Shown here piece after piece: positions 54,841 through 63,116 of a DNA stretch of 64,000 nt. Where the stretch lies: assembly GCA_009887135.1 (NCBI GenBank), contig QXYA01000095.1, positions 1 through 64,000 of the forward strand, written 5' to 3'. Position 1 is the stretch's first letter. Every line of letters starts with the position of its first letter. The position numbers and the translations under genes are program-made. This DNA is from Candidatus Poseidoniales archaeon. Its GTDB lineage: Archaea; Thermoplasmatota; Poseidoniia; Poseidoniales; Poseidoniaceae. Under the pieces are notes generated by a model. That model had not been told where the DNA came from and did no database searches. It saw only the letters and a program-made list of their open reading frames with translations.

Positions 54841-57540
54841 TTCGTTTATTTTCCGCTCTGCTCGAGCCAGTAAGCCGCCTGATTGATCATCAGGCTCAGG
54901 TTGCTGAGGAGGCTTTCGAACCTGGAACAGCATCCACCCAACAAGTGCAACGAGTGGCACAATGATCACAGCAGCAATGAGGGATGAGCTTCCACTTGAT
55001 GTATCATCCGAATCTGCAGAAGGAGTCTCTGGCTCAACTGGAACCGTGTACTGAAGGCGCAATGAAACATCTGCAAAGGCTGGATCTCTTGCAATGATAT
55101 CAAACTGTAGAATCGAACCTTGGACCAATTCTCCAGTGAAAAGTTGAGTACACCAAGAAGTGATTAATGAAGAATCACAATTCATTATTCCACTTTGAAG
55201 TACACCGTCAAGATTTATGATGACATCCATTTGTGAATCAGGATCTGTATCGCTCCAAAGCCATTGCAACAGAAGTGTGTTTTCAGAGGTCTTTGTGATT
55301 GACCCATTCGATAGAACAGGACGATCCGGTTCAGCACTTATCGTCAAGGTAATTCTCTTTTCGAAGATAATCTCACCATCAGTGACATTCAGCCACCATC
55401 CATTGTCAATTCCATTTGCATCAATCAATGCAGAAATGAGCAACTCTTGACCAGATATCGCCATTTGCGACTTCGTTGAACCATCTGATTCTAATTCCCA
55501 TACCAACGCATCTCCATCGGCATCAACAGCAAAATCAAGAAGGCTTACGAGAAGTGTCTCCTCCTCCCCTAGAGCAATATTCCATGACGATTCAGTAACA
55601 TCAAATGCATCGTTCATTGCATTTACTCTGAACGGTACATCAAGTGAAAGAGGTGTATTGAATCCATCAGAGGCAGTTAGCGTGAACACTTCTGCGCCGT
55701 TAGCATTGGACAAAGGAGTAAATCGAATCGTGTCATTTGAAGGTTCAACGAACCATGAAAGCAACTCACCTTCTCCTTGAGTCAATCCGTTAATTTCCAT
55801 TGCCAAAGGAGCCCCTTCAGGGTCAGTGATGTATTGAGACGCATCAAACCAAACAGCAGGACCATCTTCGTCAACCACTTGTTGTACCACCGTAGAGAGT
55901 TGAATAAGCGGGTCATTGATTGGAAGAATACTGCCGTTTAGGGTGACGTTCAACAGATCAAGGATAGCCCCACCTGCTTTCAGTTCCAACGCGACTTTCG
56001 TAGTCCCCTCCCATTCTTCATCAAGTGGATGTGAAAGTGTGAATCCCAATAAATCGGCATCGATAATGATATTGAAATGTGATTCATTATCAAGAAGTGT
56101 GGCGTTGATGATTTCAATTGCTTGGCCATCAGGGTCGATGGCAATCTCAGAAGAATCGAGATGAACATATCCCCGTTGTGGAACAAGTAGTTCTGGGTAG
56201 GGATCAATCAATCCGATTGGATCATTTGTTCTGTTAAAGTCGAACGTAATGTATCCGGAACCGCCTTCTACAAAGACCTTCAATTTGATTTGATGAGCTC
56301 CCGGAGAGACACCACTCATTGGCACAACGCACCGAGCCTCATCATTGATGATGACTCCTGAAAACACAGTAGAATTATCAAGAACACATTTTGTTGAAAC
56401 GGTCCAATTTGAAGGGATATCGTCGTATTGATCACCGTTTCGCATAGACCATGATGCTAAGAAAACTGCTTCATCAGTTGGACTGAATAAGGTCCCATTC
56501 AAACTGATAGGTGTTGTAAGAGGAATAAGTTGCGCCTCATCGAAGTCTTCATCCACATACCCATTCGAATCGACCACTGTATCGACATCATTCGGACGGT
56601 TGAACGCCTCACGGAAGGACGAATGGTCTCCACGCAATGTTAAGTCAAGATAAGGAAGAACATGCTCCATTGCATGGTCGAGTTGTTCCTCTTGAGTGAG
56701 TGAAGCATCTCCATCATTGAAGTCTTCAAGGAAGGAAGATGAATCTTGATACTGGTAATGATTTGCTCCAAGTGAGTGGAGTATTTGCCACGCGAACCCA
56801 TCTACGTTTTCCAGTACTGGAAGAACGTGTTCTGTTGCTGGTGCTACTTCATCAGCACTTCCTGTTATGAACAGACCAATATTTGGAGCAGGTGCTTGTA
56901 TCGTCAGTGGCTCGTTTACTTCCTCAACTTCAAGAGCAAGTCCAACAATAGCTCTCGGCGGTTGGACGGTTTGATTTGTTGCAAGTGTAAGCCAATTGAT
57001 GTATCCATTGGTTGCGATAACAGCTCCTACGCCGTGTCCAATGAGGCCCCAATGAGCTTCATCTACGGAACCAAACATTCCAAGCACTGCCTCATTCGAC
57101 TGGTTCGCATTATACATCCATGCTTGAATTTCCTCTAAATCGGAGATCAGATCATTGATTTCAACACTGGTTTGCCATGACGGAATGTACACCATCGTAC
57201 CCGTTTGTGCAATTCGTGAGCAGAGAAGCATGTAGTTTTCTGGAGTTTCATTTTCATCAACGATGAGAACCATCCATGGGAATGGACCGTTCCCTGCAAC
57301 TTCACTGTCCTCTCCTGAAACCATTGCTGGATAGACGAGGCGATGATCTTGCCCAGGAGGTCCTTGTTGATTCACTGAAAAATCAATCCATCCGACTGGG
57401 AAATCTGGCCCTGAGTGAGGCGATTGGAAATTAGAATCCTCTTCTGGAAATGCTTGCACTCCCGAAAAGGTTGCTAAGACAAGCAACCCACACATCACCA
57501 AGGAGCGTGCGCTCATAGGGTTGGCTGGCTCTTCGGACAT
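54835..57540 (-). CDS. Anchored surface protein with alpha/beta-hydrolase-like head
   Basis: The 901-residue protein has a signal peptide (about 10-30) followed by a domain (about 45-330) with the fold pattern of dienelactone or chlorophyllase-type hydrolases: a WMVLIVDEN strand, a nucleophile elbow GHGVG at 168-172, an acid in GSADEVAP and a His in LGANHYQY. The nucleophile Ser of GHSxG is replaced by Gly170, so it is unlikely to be a normal serine hydrolase. Ig/cadherin-like modules with NDAF and NDPL motifs follow, then one membrane helix near 855-878 and a charged tail. Start ATG at 57540 lies one base after the aroE stop, so the two are co-transcribed. Confidence 0.82.
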   Translation of the reverse strand: MSEEPANPMSARSLVMCGLLVLATFSGVQAFPEEDSNFQSPHSGPDFPVGWIDFSVNQQGPPGQDHRLVYPAMVSGEDSEVAGNGPFPWMVLIVDENETPENYMLLCSRIAQTGTMVYIPSWQTSVEINDLISDLEEIQAWMYNANQSNEAVLGMFGSVDEAHWGLIGHGVGAVIATNGYINWLTLATNQTVQPPRAIVGLALEVEEVNEPLTIQAPAPNIGLFITGSADEVAPATEHVLPVLENVDGFAWQILHSLGANHYQYQDSSSFLEDFNDGDASLTQEEQLDHAMEHVLPYLDLTLRGDHSSFREAFNRPNDVDTVVDSNGYVDEDFDEAQLIPLTTPISLNGTLFSPTDEAVFLASWSMRNGDQYDDIPSNWTVSTKCVLDNSTVFSGVIINDEARCVVPMSGVSPGAHQIKLKVFVEGGSGYITFDFNRTNDPIGLIDPYPELLVPQRGYVHLDSSEIAIDPDGQAIEIINATLLDNESHFNIIIDADLLGFTLSHPLDEEWEGTTKVALELKAGGAILDLLNVTLNGSILPINDPLIQLSTVVQQVVDEDGPAVWFDASQYITDPEGAPLAMEINGLTQGEGELLSWFVEPSNDTIRFTPLSNANGAEVFTLTASDGFNTPLSLDVPFRVNAMNDAFDVTESSWNIALGEEETLLVSLLDFAVDADGDALVWELESDGSTKSQMAISGQELLISALIDANGIDNGWWLNVTDGEIIFEKRITLTISAEPDRPVLSNGSITKTSENTLLLQWLWSDTDPDSQMDVIINLDGVLQSGIMNCDSSLITSWCTQLFTGELVQGSILQFDIIARDPAFADVSLRLQYTVPVEPETPSADSDDTSSGSSSLIAAVIIVPLVALVGWMLFQVRKPPQQPEPDDQSGGLLARAERKINES

Positions 57541-57541
57541 T

Positions 57542-58549
57542 TCATTCTTCCATTGATTTGCTTCTCGAAATGGCCAGTTCAAATTCACAATCAGACAGCC
57601 ATGACATGAGTTGGGCAAGTGTGGGCAAATGTTCAGCACTTTGCGGAGCCCACAGACGACGCCATGATTCAAGATGCTGTCCAGCCAGCATCCATCTTCC
57701 ATCGATTGTAGAGTTCTTTGAATCGAGGATGGAGTCCCTTTCTAGAAGTGAACCGTTCAAGGGAAGATAATCTGGCGTAAGCGTTCTCTTTACGGCGAGA
57801 TGTTGATCGTACGTACCATCAAAATCGATGAGCAGGTCAAGTTGTTTCACATCTGCTAACTTTTTGGTAATCAGAGACGCATCGATTTTCCTTCGTCCAC
57901 CAAGCGAAACAACATGGCCTCCCGACTCAAGCCAAGCATCTGCGATTGAACGGGCAGAACCGCCGCCCCCATGCAGACCAAGGATCGCTCCAGAAGCAAC
58001 ATCAATTCCGTGGTGAATTGCAACATCAACCACACCTGCACCATCTGTTGTAGCACAATACCAACCGTGGCCAGTCCATCGCAGCGTATTAACTGAGAGA
58101 ATATCCATTCCTTTGTCAACAGGCGTGAAAGCCATACTTTGCAACTGATGCTTCAATGGTGAGGTAAGATTCAACCAAACCTCTTCACCGTGATACTGCG
58201 ATGGAAGATGATGTGAGGCTGGCGGACGTTTTCGTGATGGTTCGACTCCTTCAAATGAAGGGCGTATATCTCGGGTTAGAACTTCCCCCACAAGTCTTGT
58301 AAGTTGTACCGAGTTCTTGTTGAGTCGACTTCCGAGTAGAGCCCAATCCGGATTATGTTCATCATGCTCGATATATCCCCATCCTAACACCTCATCCACG
58401 TGCACAGATTCAATCAGTCGTAACGATCGAGGAATTAGATTCGGAATCTGGTTCTTTTTCTTTAAGTGATGGAATACCAGATGAAACAGCATTGGAGAGA
58501 GTGAATGCGATATGGGCGAGCCTCCCACCGCATATCGTACCTCGCCCAT
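57542..58549 (-). CDS. aroE: Shikimate dehydrogenase with a long N-terminal insertion
   Basis: AroE reduces 3-dehydroshikimate with NADPH in aromatic amino-acid synthesis. The 335 residues keep the substrate motif ISHSLSPML (13-21), NLTSPLK with the catalytic Lys133, TTDGAGV with the partner Asp, and the nucleotide motif GGGGSARSIA. The catalytic Lys is usually near residue 65, so about 65 extra residues are inserted between the first motif and Lys133. ATG at 58549 is chosen; a TATA-like CAATAAAG about 22 nt upstream on the minus strand suggests a leaderless message. It is followed after 1 nt by the surface-protein gene. Confidence 0.88.
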   Translation of the reverse strand: MGEVRYAVGGSPISHSLSPMLFHLVFHHLKKKNQIPNLIPRSLRLIESVHVDEVLGWGYIEHDEHNPDWALLGSRLNKNSVQLTRLVGEVLTRDIRPSFEGVEPSRKRPPASHHLPSQYHGEEVWLNLTSPLKHQLQSMAFTPVDKGMDILSVNTLRWTGHGWYCATTDGAGVVDVAIHHGIDVASGAILGLHGGGGSARSIADAWLESGGHVVSLGGRRKIDASLITKKLADVKQLDLLIDFDGTYDQHLAVKRTLTPDYLPLNGSLLERDSILDSKNSTIDGRWMLAGQHLESWRRLWAPQSAEHLPTLAQLMSWLSDCEFELAISRSKSMEE

Positions 58550-58657
58550 GTACCCTCCATGGAACTCTTTATTGATGAACATCTGTCCCCAAAAACACGA
58601 GATTTTGTTTATTTCCGTCGGCATCGGATTCAAGAGGAAGGAGTGCATAGCATTACC

Positions 58658-58966
58658 ATGGCGGCAGCAGAACGTGGTTCATTTCTCTGGTTTATGTTCG
58701 GAATTACTCAATTTTTCCTATCGATTAAACTCATGGGAGAGGTAGAGGGATGGGTTACAACCCTGTTTGGAGGTGGGGCTGCTGCTGCAATAATGCTCGC
58801 CATCGTTGTGTTCCGCATGGAGCAAAAGGAATTACTATTGAATCCACTCAAACTCAATCGTGAAGTCAATGAAGATGCAATCAAGAATCAAGGCAAGGGC
58901 GTTGGTTTCGGTGTCATAACCTGGGTTGTTTCCCTAATTACCCTCATCTTCTTCGTCGACTTTTGA
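58658..58966 (+). CDS. Small membrane protein upstream of NfeD/flotillin
   Basis: The 102 residues have two or three hydrophobic helices: a pair starting at FLWFMFGITQFFLSIKL and GGGAAAAIMLAIVVF, and a last helix VGFGVITWVVSLITLIFF, joined by a basic, Asn-rich loop. No family recognised. An ATG at 58559 would extend it to 135 residues but would start just 9 nt from the divergent aroE; with GGAGTG about 13 nt upstream, ATG at 58658 is preferred. It is followed by another small membrane protein after 11 nt, so the four genes to the flotillin are probably one unit. Confidence 0.7.
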   Translation: MAAAERGSFLWFMFGITQFFLSIKLMGEVEGWVTTLFGGGAAAAIMLAIVVFRMEQKELLLNPLKLNREVNEDAIKNQGKGVGFGVITWVVSLITLIFFVDF

Positions 58967-58977
58967 TATCGATTACT

Positions 58978-59220
58978 ATGGTTTCCCCAGACATCACGAC
59001 CTTTCGAACCATTGATGATGGTGCTGAAGAATTGTTTGGTGGATTTTGGCCGTTTTTGAAACGTACACTCCTAATTTTTTTGCCACTATGGACATGGCTT
59101 CTGTGCTGGAGTGCTGGATTCAACAACATCGTATCGGCAACTCTAGCAGGACTCTCCATATCAGTCATTGTTGGCATCGAACGGTACAAATTAAGCCGAA
59201 CTCCCAGTAAAGACAATTAA
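58978..59220 (+). CDS. Small two-helix membrane protein
   Basis: The 80 residues carry two hydrophobic helices (about 27-48 and 55-72) after a short polar start, with a basic end. Family not recognised. ATG at 58978 follows the preceding gene by 11 nt and the NfeD gene starts 22 nt after its stop, so it is in a tight cluster with NfeD and flotillin, where membrane partners are plausible. A TTG 15 nt upstream is less likely. Confidence 0.7.
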   Translation: MVSPDITTFRTIDDGAEELFGGFWPFLKRTLLIFLPLWTWLLCWSAGFNNIVSATLAGLSISVIVGIERYKLSRTPSKDN

Positions 59221-59242
59221 GGCCAACCTTGGATTGAGAATT

Positions 59243-59851
59243 ATGAGTATCTTTGAATGGCTTGCAGACCTAGCAGGAATCGAAGCACCAACCTTACTAG
59301 AAGTCATCTTCGTTAGTTGTGCTATTTTGGGAGGAATCCTTTTCTTCATCATGATGATTTTAATGCTCGTTGGAGACATTATTGGAGGAGTTGGAGAAGC
59401 GGTTGGTTTTGACGCAGACATTGGAACAGATCTCGGATTCGAAATGTTAAGCATTCAAGGGCTTTCAGTAGCTGTGATGATGTTTGGACTCACTGGTATG
59501 TTTGGCCTATCGGCGACAGGCAGCGACGTAGCTGCCGTATTGTTCGGAGGAGCAGGTGCGGCCGGTGGAATGTACGGCATGGCTCAAATGATGAGAGGAA
59601 TAAGCCACCTGCAAGCAGATGGTACTATGAATTACGATGATGCTATTGGCCAAAGAGGCCAAGTATACTCTCGAATCCGACCAAATGAATCTGGAGAAGT
59701 TCAGATTCCACTCGGTGGATCACTCAAGAACGTCATAGCACGTGCAAAAGATAAGGCCATGCTCATTCCTAGTGGAGAATTCATCAAAGTTATTGACCGT
59801 ATTGGATCAACAATGATTGTTATCCCGCTTGAGGATGCTTCCGAAGAATAA
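59243..59851 (+). CDS. NfeD-like membrane protein
   Basis: NfeD proteins work with SPFH/flotillin proteins in membrane organisation. The 202 residues have two or three membrane helices (about 18-45, 75-95, 97-117), then a C-terminal OB-fold-like domain, with YDDAIGQRGQVYSRIRPNESGEVQIPLGG as the NfeD core and a final KVIDRIGSTMIVIPLE. ATG at 59243 is preferred over the TTG at 59234. It is directly upstream of the flotillin gene, the usual pairing. Confidence 0.85.
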   Translation: MSIFEWLADLAGIEAPTLLEVIFVSCAILGGILFFIMMILMLVGDIIGGVGEAVGFDADIGTDLGFEMLSIQGLSVAVMMFGLTGMFGLSATGSDVAAVLFGGAGAAGGMYGMAQMMRGISHLQADGTMNYDDAIGQRGQVYSRIRPNESGEVQIPLGGSLKNVIARAKDKAMLIPSGEFIKVIDRIGSTMIVIPLEDASEE

Positions 59852-59883
59852 GCGTCACCAAGGGTTTACGGACGTAGGCAAAG

Positions 59884-59893
59884 CAGTTAATAG
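59884..59893 (+). promoter_or_regulatory. TATA box for the flotillin gene
   Basis: CAGTTAATAG is centred 26 nt before the ATG at 59915, the distance for a leaderless transcript, so the flotillin can be expressed apart from NfeD. Confidence 0.5.
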
Positions 59894-59914
59894 GATGGGT
59901 TCTGTAAAACTAAT

Positions 59915-61306
59915 ATGGCGGACGCATCGACCTGGGCAGTTTTCATAATTTTTGCAGTATTAGCAGTTGGAGCATTTGGATTTATCCTTCTTGTAACTCG
60001 TTACAAGCGATGTGCTTCTGACGAAATCTTGGTTGTCTATGGACGTATCAAGGGGGGTGCAGCATCACGTTGTATCCATGGAGGTGCCGTCATGGTTTGG
60101 CCTCTTGTCCAAGAATACAAGAAAATCTCACTTACTCCAATGACAATTTCTATCCCATTGGATAACGCCCTTTCTCTGCAAAATATTCGTATCAACGTAC
60201 CCTCCACATTCACTGTTGGTGTAAGTACAAACCCATTGATTATGGCTAACGCAGCAGAACGTCTTCTGCACCTTACCAAGGACGCTATTGAAGCAATGGC
60301 ACAAGAAATCATCTTGGGTCAACTCCGACTTACCGTTGCAAGTCTTACAATTGAACAGATTAACCAAGACAGAGATTCATTCCTCGAACTCATTCGAGAC
60401 AACGTAGGTGCTGAACTACACAAGCTCGGTCTTTACCTCATCAACGTCAACATCATCGATATTACTGACGAATCAAACTACATCGAAAGCATCGGTAAGA
60501 AAGCTGCATCTGGTGCAGTTAACAAGGCGCTTGTCGACGTAGCAAACGCAGAACGTGATGGTGCAATCGGTAAGGCAAACGCTGACCGAGACAGAGAAGT
60601 TCAAGTCGCAAACAACGTTGCTGAATCTCAGAAGGGACAGAAGACTGCTGAAGTTGATCGACGTGTTTACATTCAACAACAAGAAGCACTTGGTGTTCAA
60701 GGAGAAAACTTGTCCCGTGCAGAAATCGCATCGTACCAGGCGGATCTCGATGAAAAGGAAGCACATGCTATGCAGCGTGCTGAAGTTGCTCGAAGAACTG
60801 CTGAGATGGAAGTTCAAAAGGCACAGTATATGCTCGAACAAGAGCGTCTACGTGCTGAAGAGATTGTAAAGGAAGAGATTTCTAAGACTCAAATCGAGAT
60901 TGCATCCGAAGCTGAAGCAGAACGTCTACGACGTATCGCTCGTGGTGAAGCAGATGCTGTACTTGCTCGTTACAATGCTGAAGCGGAAGGTACCAAAGCG
61001 GTTCTTGAAGCAAAGGCAAATGGATACAAGCAACTCGTTGCAAGTGCAGGTGGCGATGTAAAGGCTGCTGCGACCCTCCTCATGGTTGAGAAGATTGAAG
61101 AAATCGTTGCTCGACAAACAGAAGCAATCGCAAACCTACAAATCGACAAGATCACAGTTTGGGATTCTGGTGCAGGTGGAAGCGAAGGAGGAAGCACAGC
61201 AAACTTTGTTTCTTCTCTCATCCGTTCCTTGCCTCCAGTTCATGATGTAGCCAAGATGGCTGGTGTTGATTTGCCAGATTATCTCGGTTCCATGAAAGAA
61301 GAGTGA
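59915..61306 (+). CDS. Flotillin-like SPFH-domain protein
   Basis: SPFH proteins assemble on membranes and organise microdomains. The 463 residues begin with one membrane helix (about 7-28), then the SPFH domain (about 35-190, opening with YKRCASDEILVVYGRI), and a long Ala/Glu/Arg-rich coiled coil (about 205-390) with many QANVA-like and AEAERLRRIARGEADAV segments. Its C-terminal end is soluble (GGSEGGSTANFVSSLIRSLP). This is the classical flotillin layout. The next gene is fhs, after 88 nt that hold two small inverted repeats. Confidence 0.93.
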   Translation: MADASTWAVFIIFAVLAVGAFGFILLVTRYKRCASDEILVVYGRIKGGAASRCIHGGAVMVWPLVQEYKKISLTPMTISIPLDNALSLQNIRINVPSTFTVGVSTNPLIMANAAERLLHLTKDAIEAMAQEIILGQLRLTVASLTIEQINQDRDSFLELIRDNVGAELHKLGLYLINVNIIDITDESNYIESIGKKAASGAVNKALVDVANAERDGAIGKANADRDREVQVANNVAESQKGQKTAEVDRRVYIQQQEALGVQGENLSRAEIASYQADLDEKEAHAMQRAEVARRTAEMEVQKAQYMLEQERLRAEEIVKEEISKTQIEIASEAEAERLRRIARGEADAVLARYNAEAEGTKAVLEAKANGYKQLVASAGGDVKAAATLLMVEKIEEIVARQTEAIANLQIDKITVWDSGAGGSEGGSTANFVSSLIRSLPPVHDVAKMAGVDLPDYLGSMKEE

Positions 61307-61341
61307 TTCGGTTTAGCCGAAGAACCGCTAAATTGGACGGT
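61307..61341 (+). terminator. Pair of small hairpins after the flotillin stop
   Basis: TTCGG-TTTAG-CCGAA (61307-61321) begins right after the stop, followed by AACCG...CGGTT (61323-61341). Both are short, and archaeal terminators do not need hairpins, so the role is uncertain. Confidence 0.25.
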
Positions 61342-61394
61342 TTATCCTCTGAATAGGGGTTTCTTTGAAAGCCAAACTGCTTTGCATAGAAATT

Positions 61395-63110
61395 ATGGCC
61401 AGTGATTTAGAGATTGCAAGGAAGGCTGAATTAGAACCTATTGAAGCGATTGCTTGGAAGTTAGGTATTCCGTCAAGTGATTTGATTGCCTATGGGTCGA
61501 GTATGGCTAAGATTTCCTGGGATGGGATGAAACAGCGCTTTTCTTCATCTAAAGGAAACCTGATTCTTGTCACATCTGTAAACCCGACTCCGTTTGGAGA
61601 AGGCAAAACTGTAACGACCATTGGACTCACTCAATCCCTCTGCCGAATTGGAAAGAATGCAACATGTGTTATTCGAGAACCATCCATGGGCCCTGTTTTT
61701 GGAATCAAAGGTGGAGCTGCTGGTGGAGGTAATTCACAAGTACTTCCAATGGAGGAGATTAACCTCCACTTTACAGGAGATCTCCATGCAGTAACTTCTG
61801 CACATAATCTTCTTTCATCTTTAATTGACAATCATATCAAACACGGTAATGCCTGTAAAATTGATACGAACAGAGTCTTTTGGCCAAGAGTTGTTGATCT
61901 TAACGATCGTTCTCTCCGTGATGTTGTGGTTGGCCTAGGAGGTCCTGCAAACGGGAACGTTCGCCAAGATCGGTTTGATATAACAGCCGCTTCTGAAATC
62001 ATGGCTATTCTTGTTCTTGCTAAGGATTACAGTGACCTTCGACATCGTTTAGGAGAGATTGTAATCGCTCAATCCATCGAAGGGCATCCAATTAAGGCTG
62101 AGCATATCGAAGCTGCTGGATCAATGGCCTTGCTCCTTCGCAATGCCTTTTTACCAAACCTCGTACAAACCTTAGAAGGAAATCCAGCATTTATTCACGG
62201 TGGACCATTTGCAAATATTGCTCATGGAAATTCATCAATTGTAGCTGATAGAATCGCACTCTCTTGTGCAGATTATGTTGTGACAGAAGCAGGTTTCGGA
62301 AGTGACATGGGGGCTGAGAAATTCATGCACATTAAGGCTGCAACCTCTGGAAAGGCTCCAGATTGCGTTGTAATGAATGTCACAGTTCGATCTATGAAAC
62401 TTCATGGAAAGGCCTTTGGAGAACGCGGAGGATACAGACCGTCGAAGGAAGAACTTGAAACTGAGAATGTAACTGCTGTTGTGGCTGGAGCAACATCGAA
62501 TCTTGATCGACACATCAAGAATATGCTTCGTTTTGGAATTCCTGTTGTCGTTTCAATCAATCGCTTTGCAAGTGATACCGATGCTGAACTCGAAGCAATT
62601 GAAGAAGCATCACGAGCAAGTGGTGCAAGCAGAGTCTGTCGAACAGAAGTTCACTCAAAGGGTGGAGAAGGCGGAGAGGCACTTGCGAATGCTGTGGTGG
62701 ATTCCATACACGATCACGTTGCTGCAGGACGGCCCTTTTTGCCCCTTGTTAGCCCTGATGATACAATCGAAAAGAAGGTTGAAGCCATCGCAACTCGAAT
62801 GTATGGAGCATCGAATGTAATCTTCGAAGCACCTGCACTACGTCAATTGAAGAAAATCCAAGAATGGGGATATGGTAATCTCCCTGTTTGTATGGCAAAG
62901 ACTCAGTACTCTTTTTCACACGATGCTGGAATGCTTGGAGCTCCATCTGGCTTTGAATTACCAGTTCGTGAATTTAGATTAAATGCAGGAGCAGGTTTCG
63001 TAGTTGCAATTCTTGGTTCAATAATGACCATGCCAGGACTACCTAAGCGACCTGCTGCAAATGATATGGACATGGATGAGGATGGAAATCTCGTTGGTGT
63101 TTTCGGGTGA
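61395..63110 (+). CDS. fhs: Formate-tetrahydrofolate ligase
   Basis: It joins formate to tetrahydrofolate using ATP, feeding one-carbon units to purines and other products. The 571 residues have the signature P-loop NPTPFGEGKTVTTIGL near 60-75, REPSMGPVFGIKGGAAGGG, the FGSDMGAEKFM loop and ARPSK-like RPSKEE region, at the usual length of about 555-580. ATG at 61395 gives MASDLEIARK; a TTG 30 nt earlier is less likely. The use of tetrahydrofolate-based enzymes in this archaeon agrees with bacterial-type MetK and suggests transfer from bacteria. Confidence 0.96.
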   Translation: MASDLEIARKAELEPIEAIAWKLGIPSSDLIAYGSSMAKISWDGMKQRFSSSKGNLILVTSVNPTPFGEGKTVTTIGLTQSLCRIGKNATCVIREPSMGPVFGIKGGAAGGGNSQVLPMEEINLHFTGDLHAVTSAHNLLSSLIDNHIKHGNACKIDTNRVFWPRVVDLNDRSLRDVVVGLGGPANGNVRQDRFDITAASEIMAILVLAKDYSDLRHRLGEIVIAQSIEGHPIKAEHIEAAGSMALLLRNAFLPNLVQTLEGNPAFIHGGPFANIAHGNSSIVADRIALSCADYVVTEAGFGSDMGAEKFMHIKAATSGKAPDCVVMNVTVRSMKLHGKAFGERGGYRPSKEELETENVTAVVAGATSNLDRHIKNMLRFGIPVVVSINRFASDTDAELEAIEEASRASGASRVCRTEVHSKGGEGGEALANAVVDSIHDHVAAGRPFLPLVSPDDTIEKKVEAIATRMYGASNVIFEAPALRQLKKIQEWGYGNLPVCMAKTQYSFSHDAGMLGAPSGFELPVREFRLNAGAGFVVAILGSIMTMPGLPKRPAANDMDMDEDGNLVGVFG

Positions 63111-63116
63111 TCCTGA

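Noticed and set aside
57541..57702. N-terminal extension of the 901-residue surface protein
   Set aside because: The added residues lie inside the aroE gene and hide a clean signal peptide that begins at the ATG at 57540.
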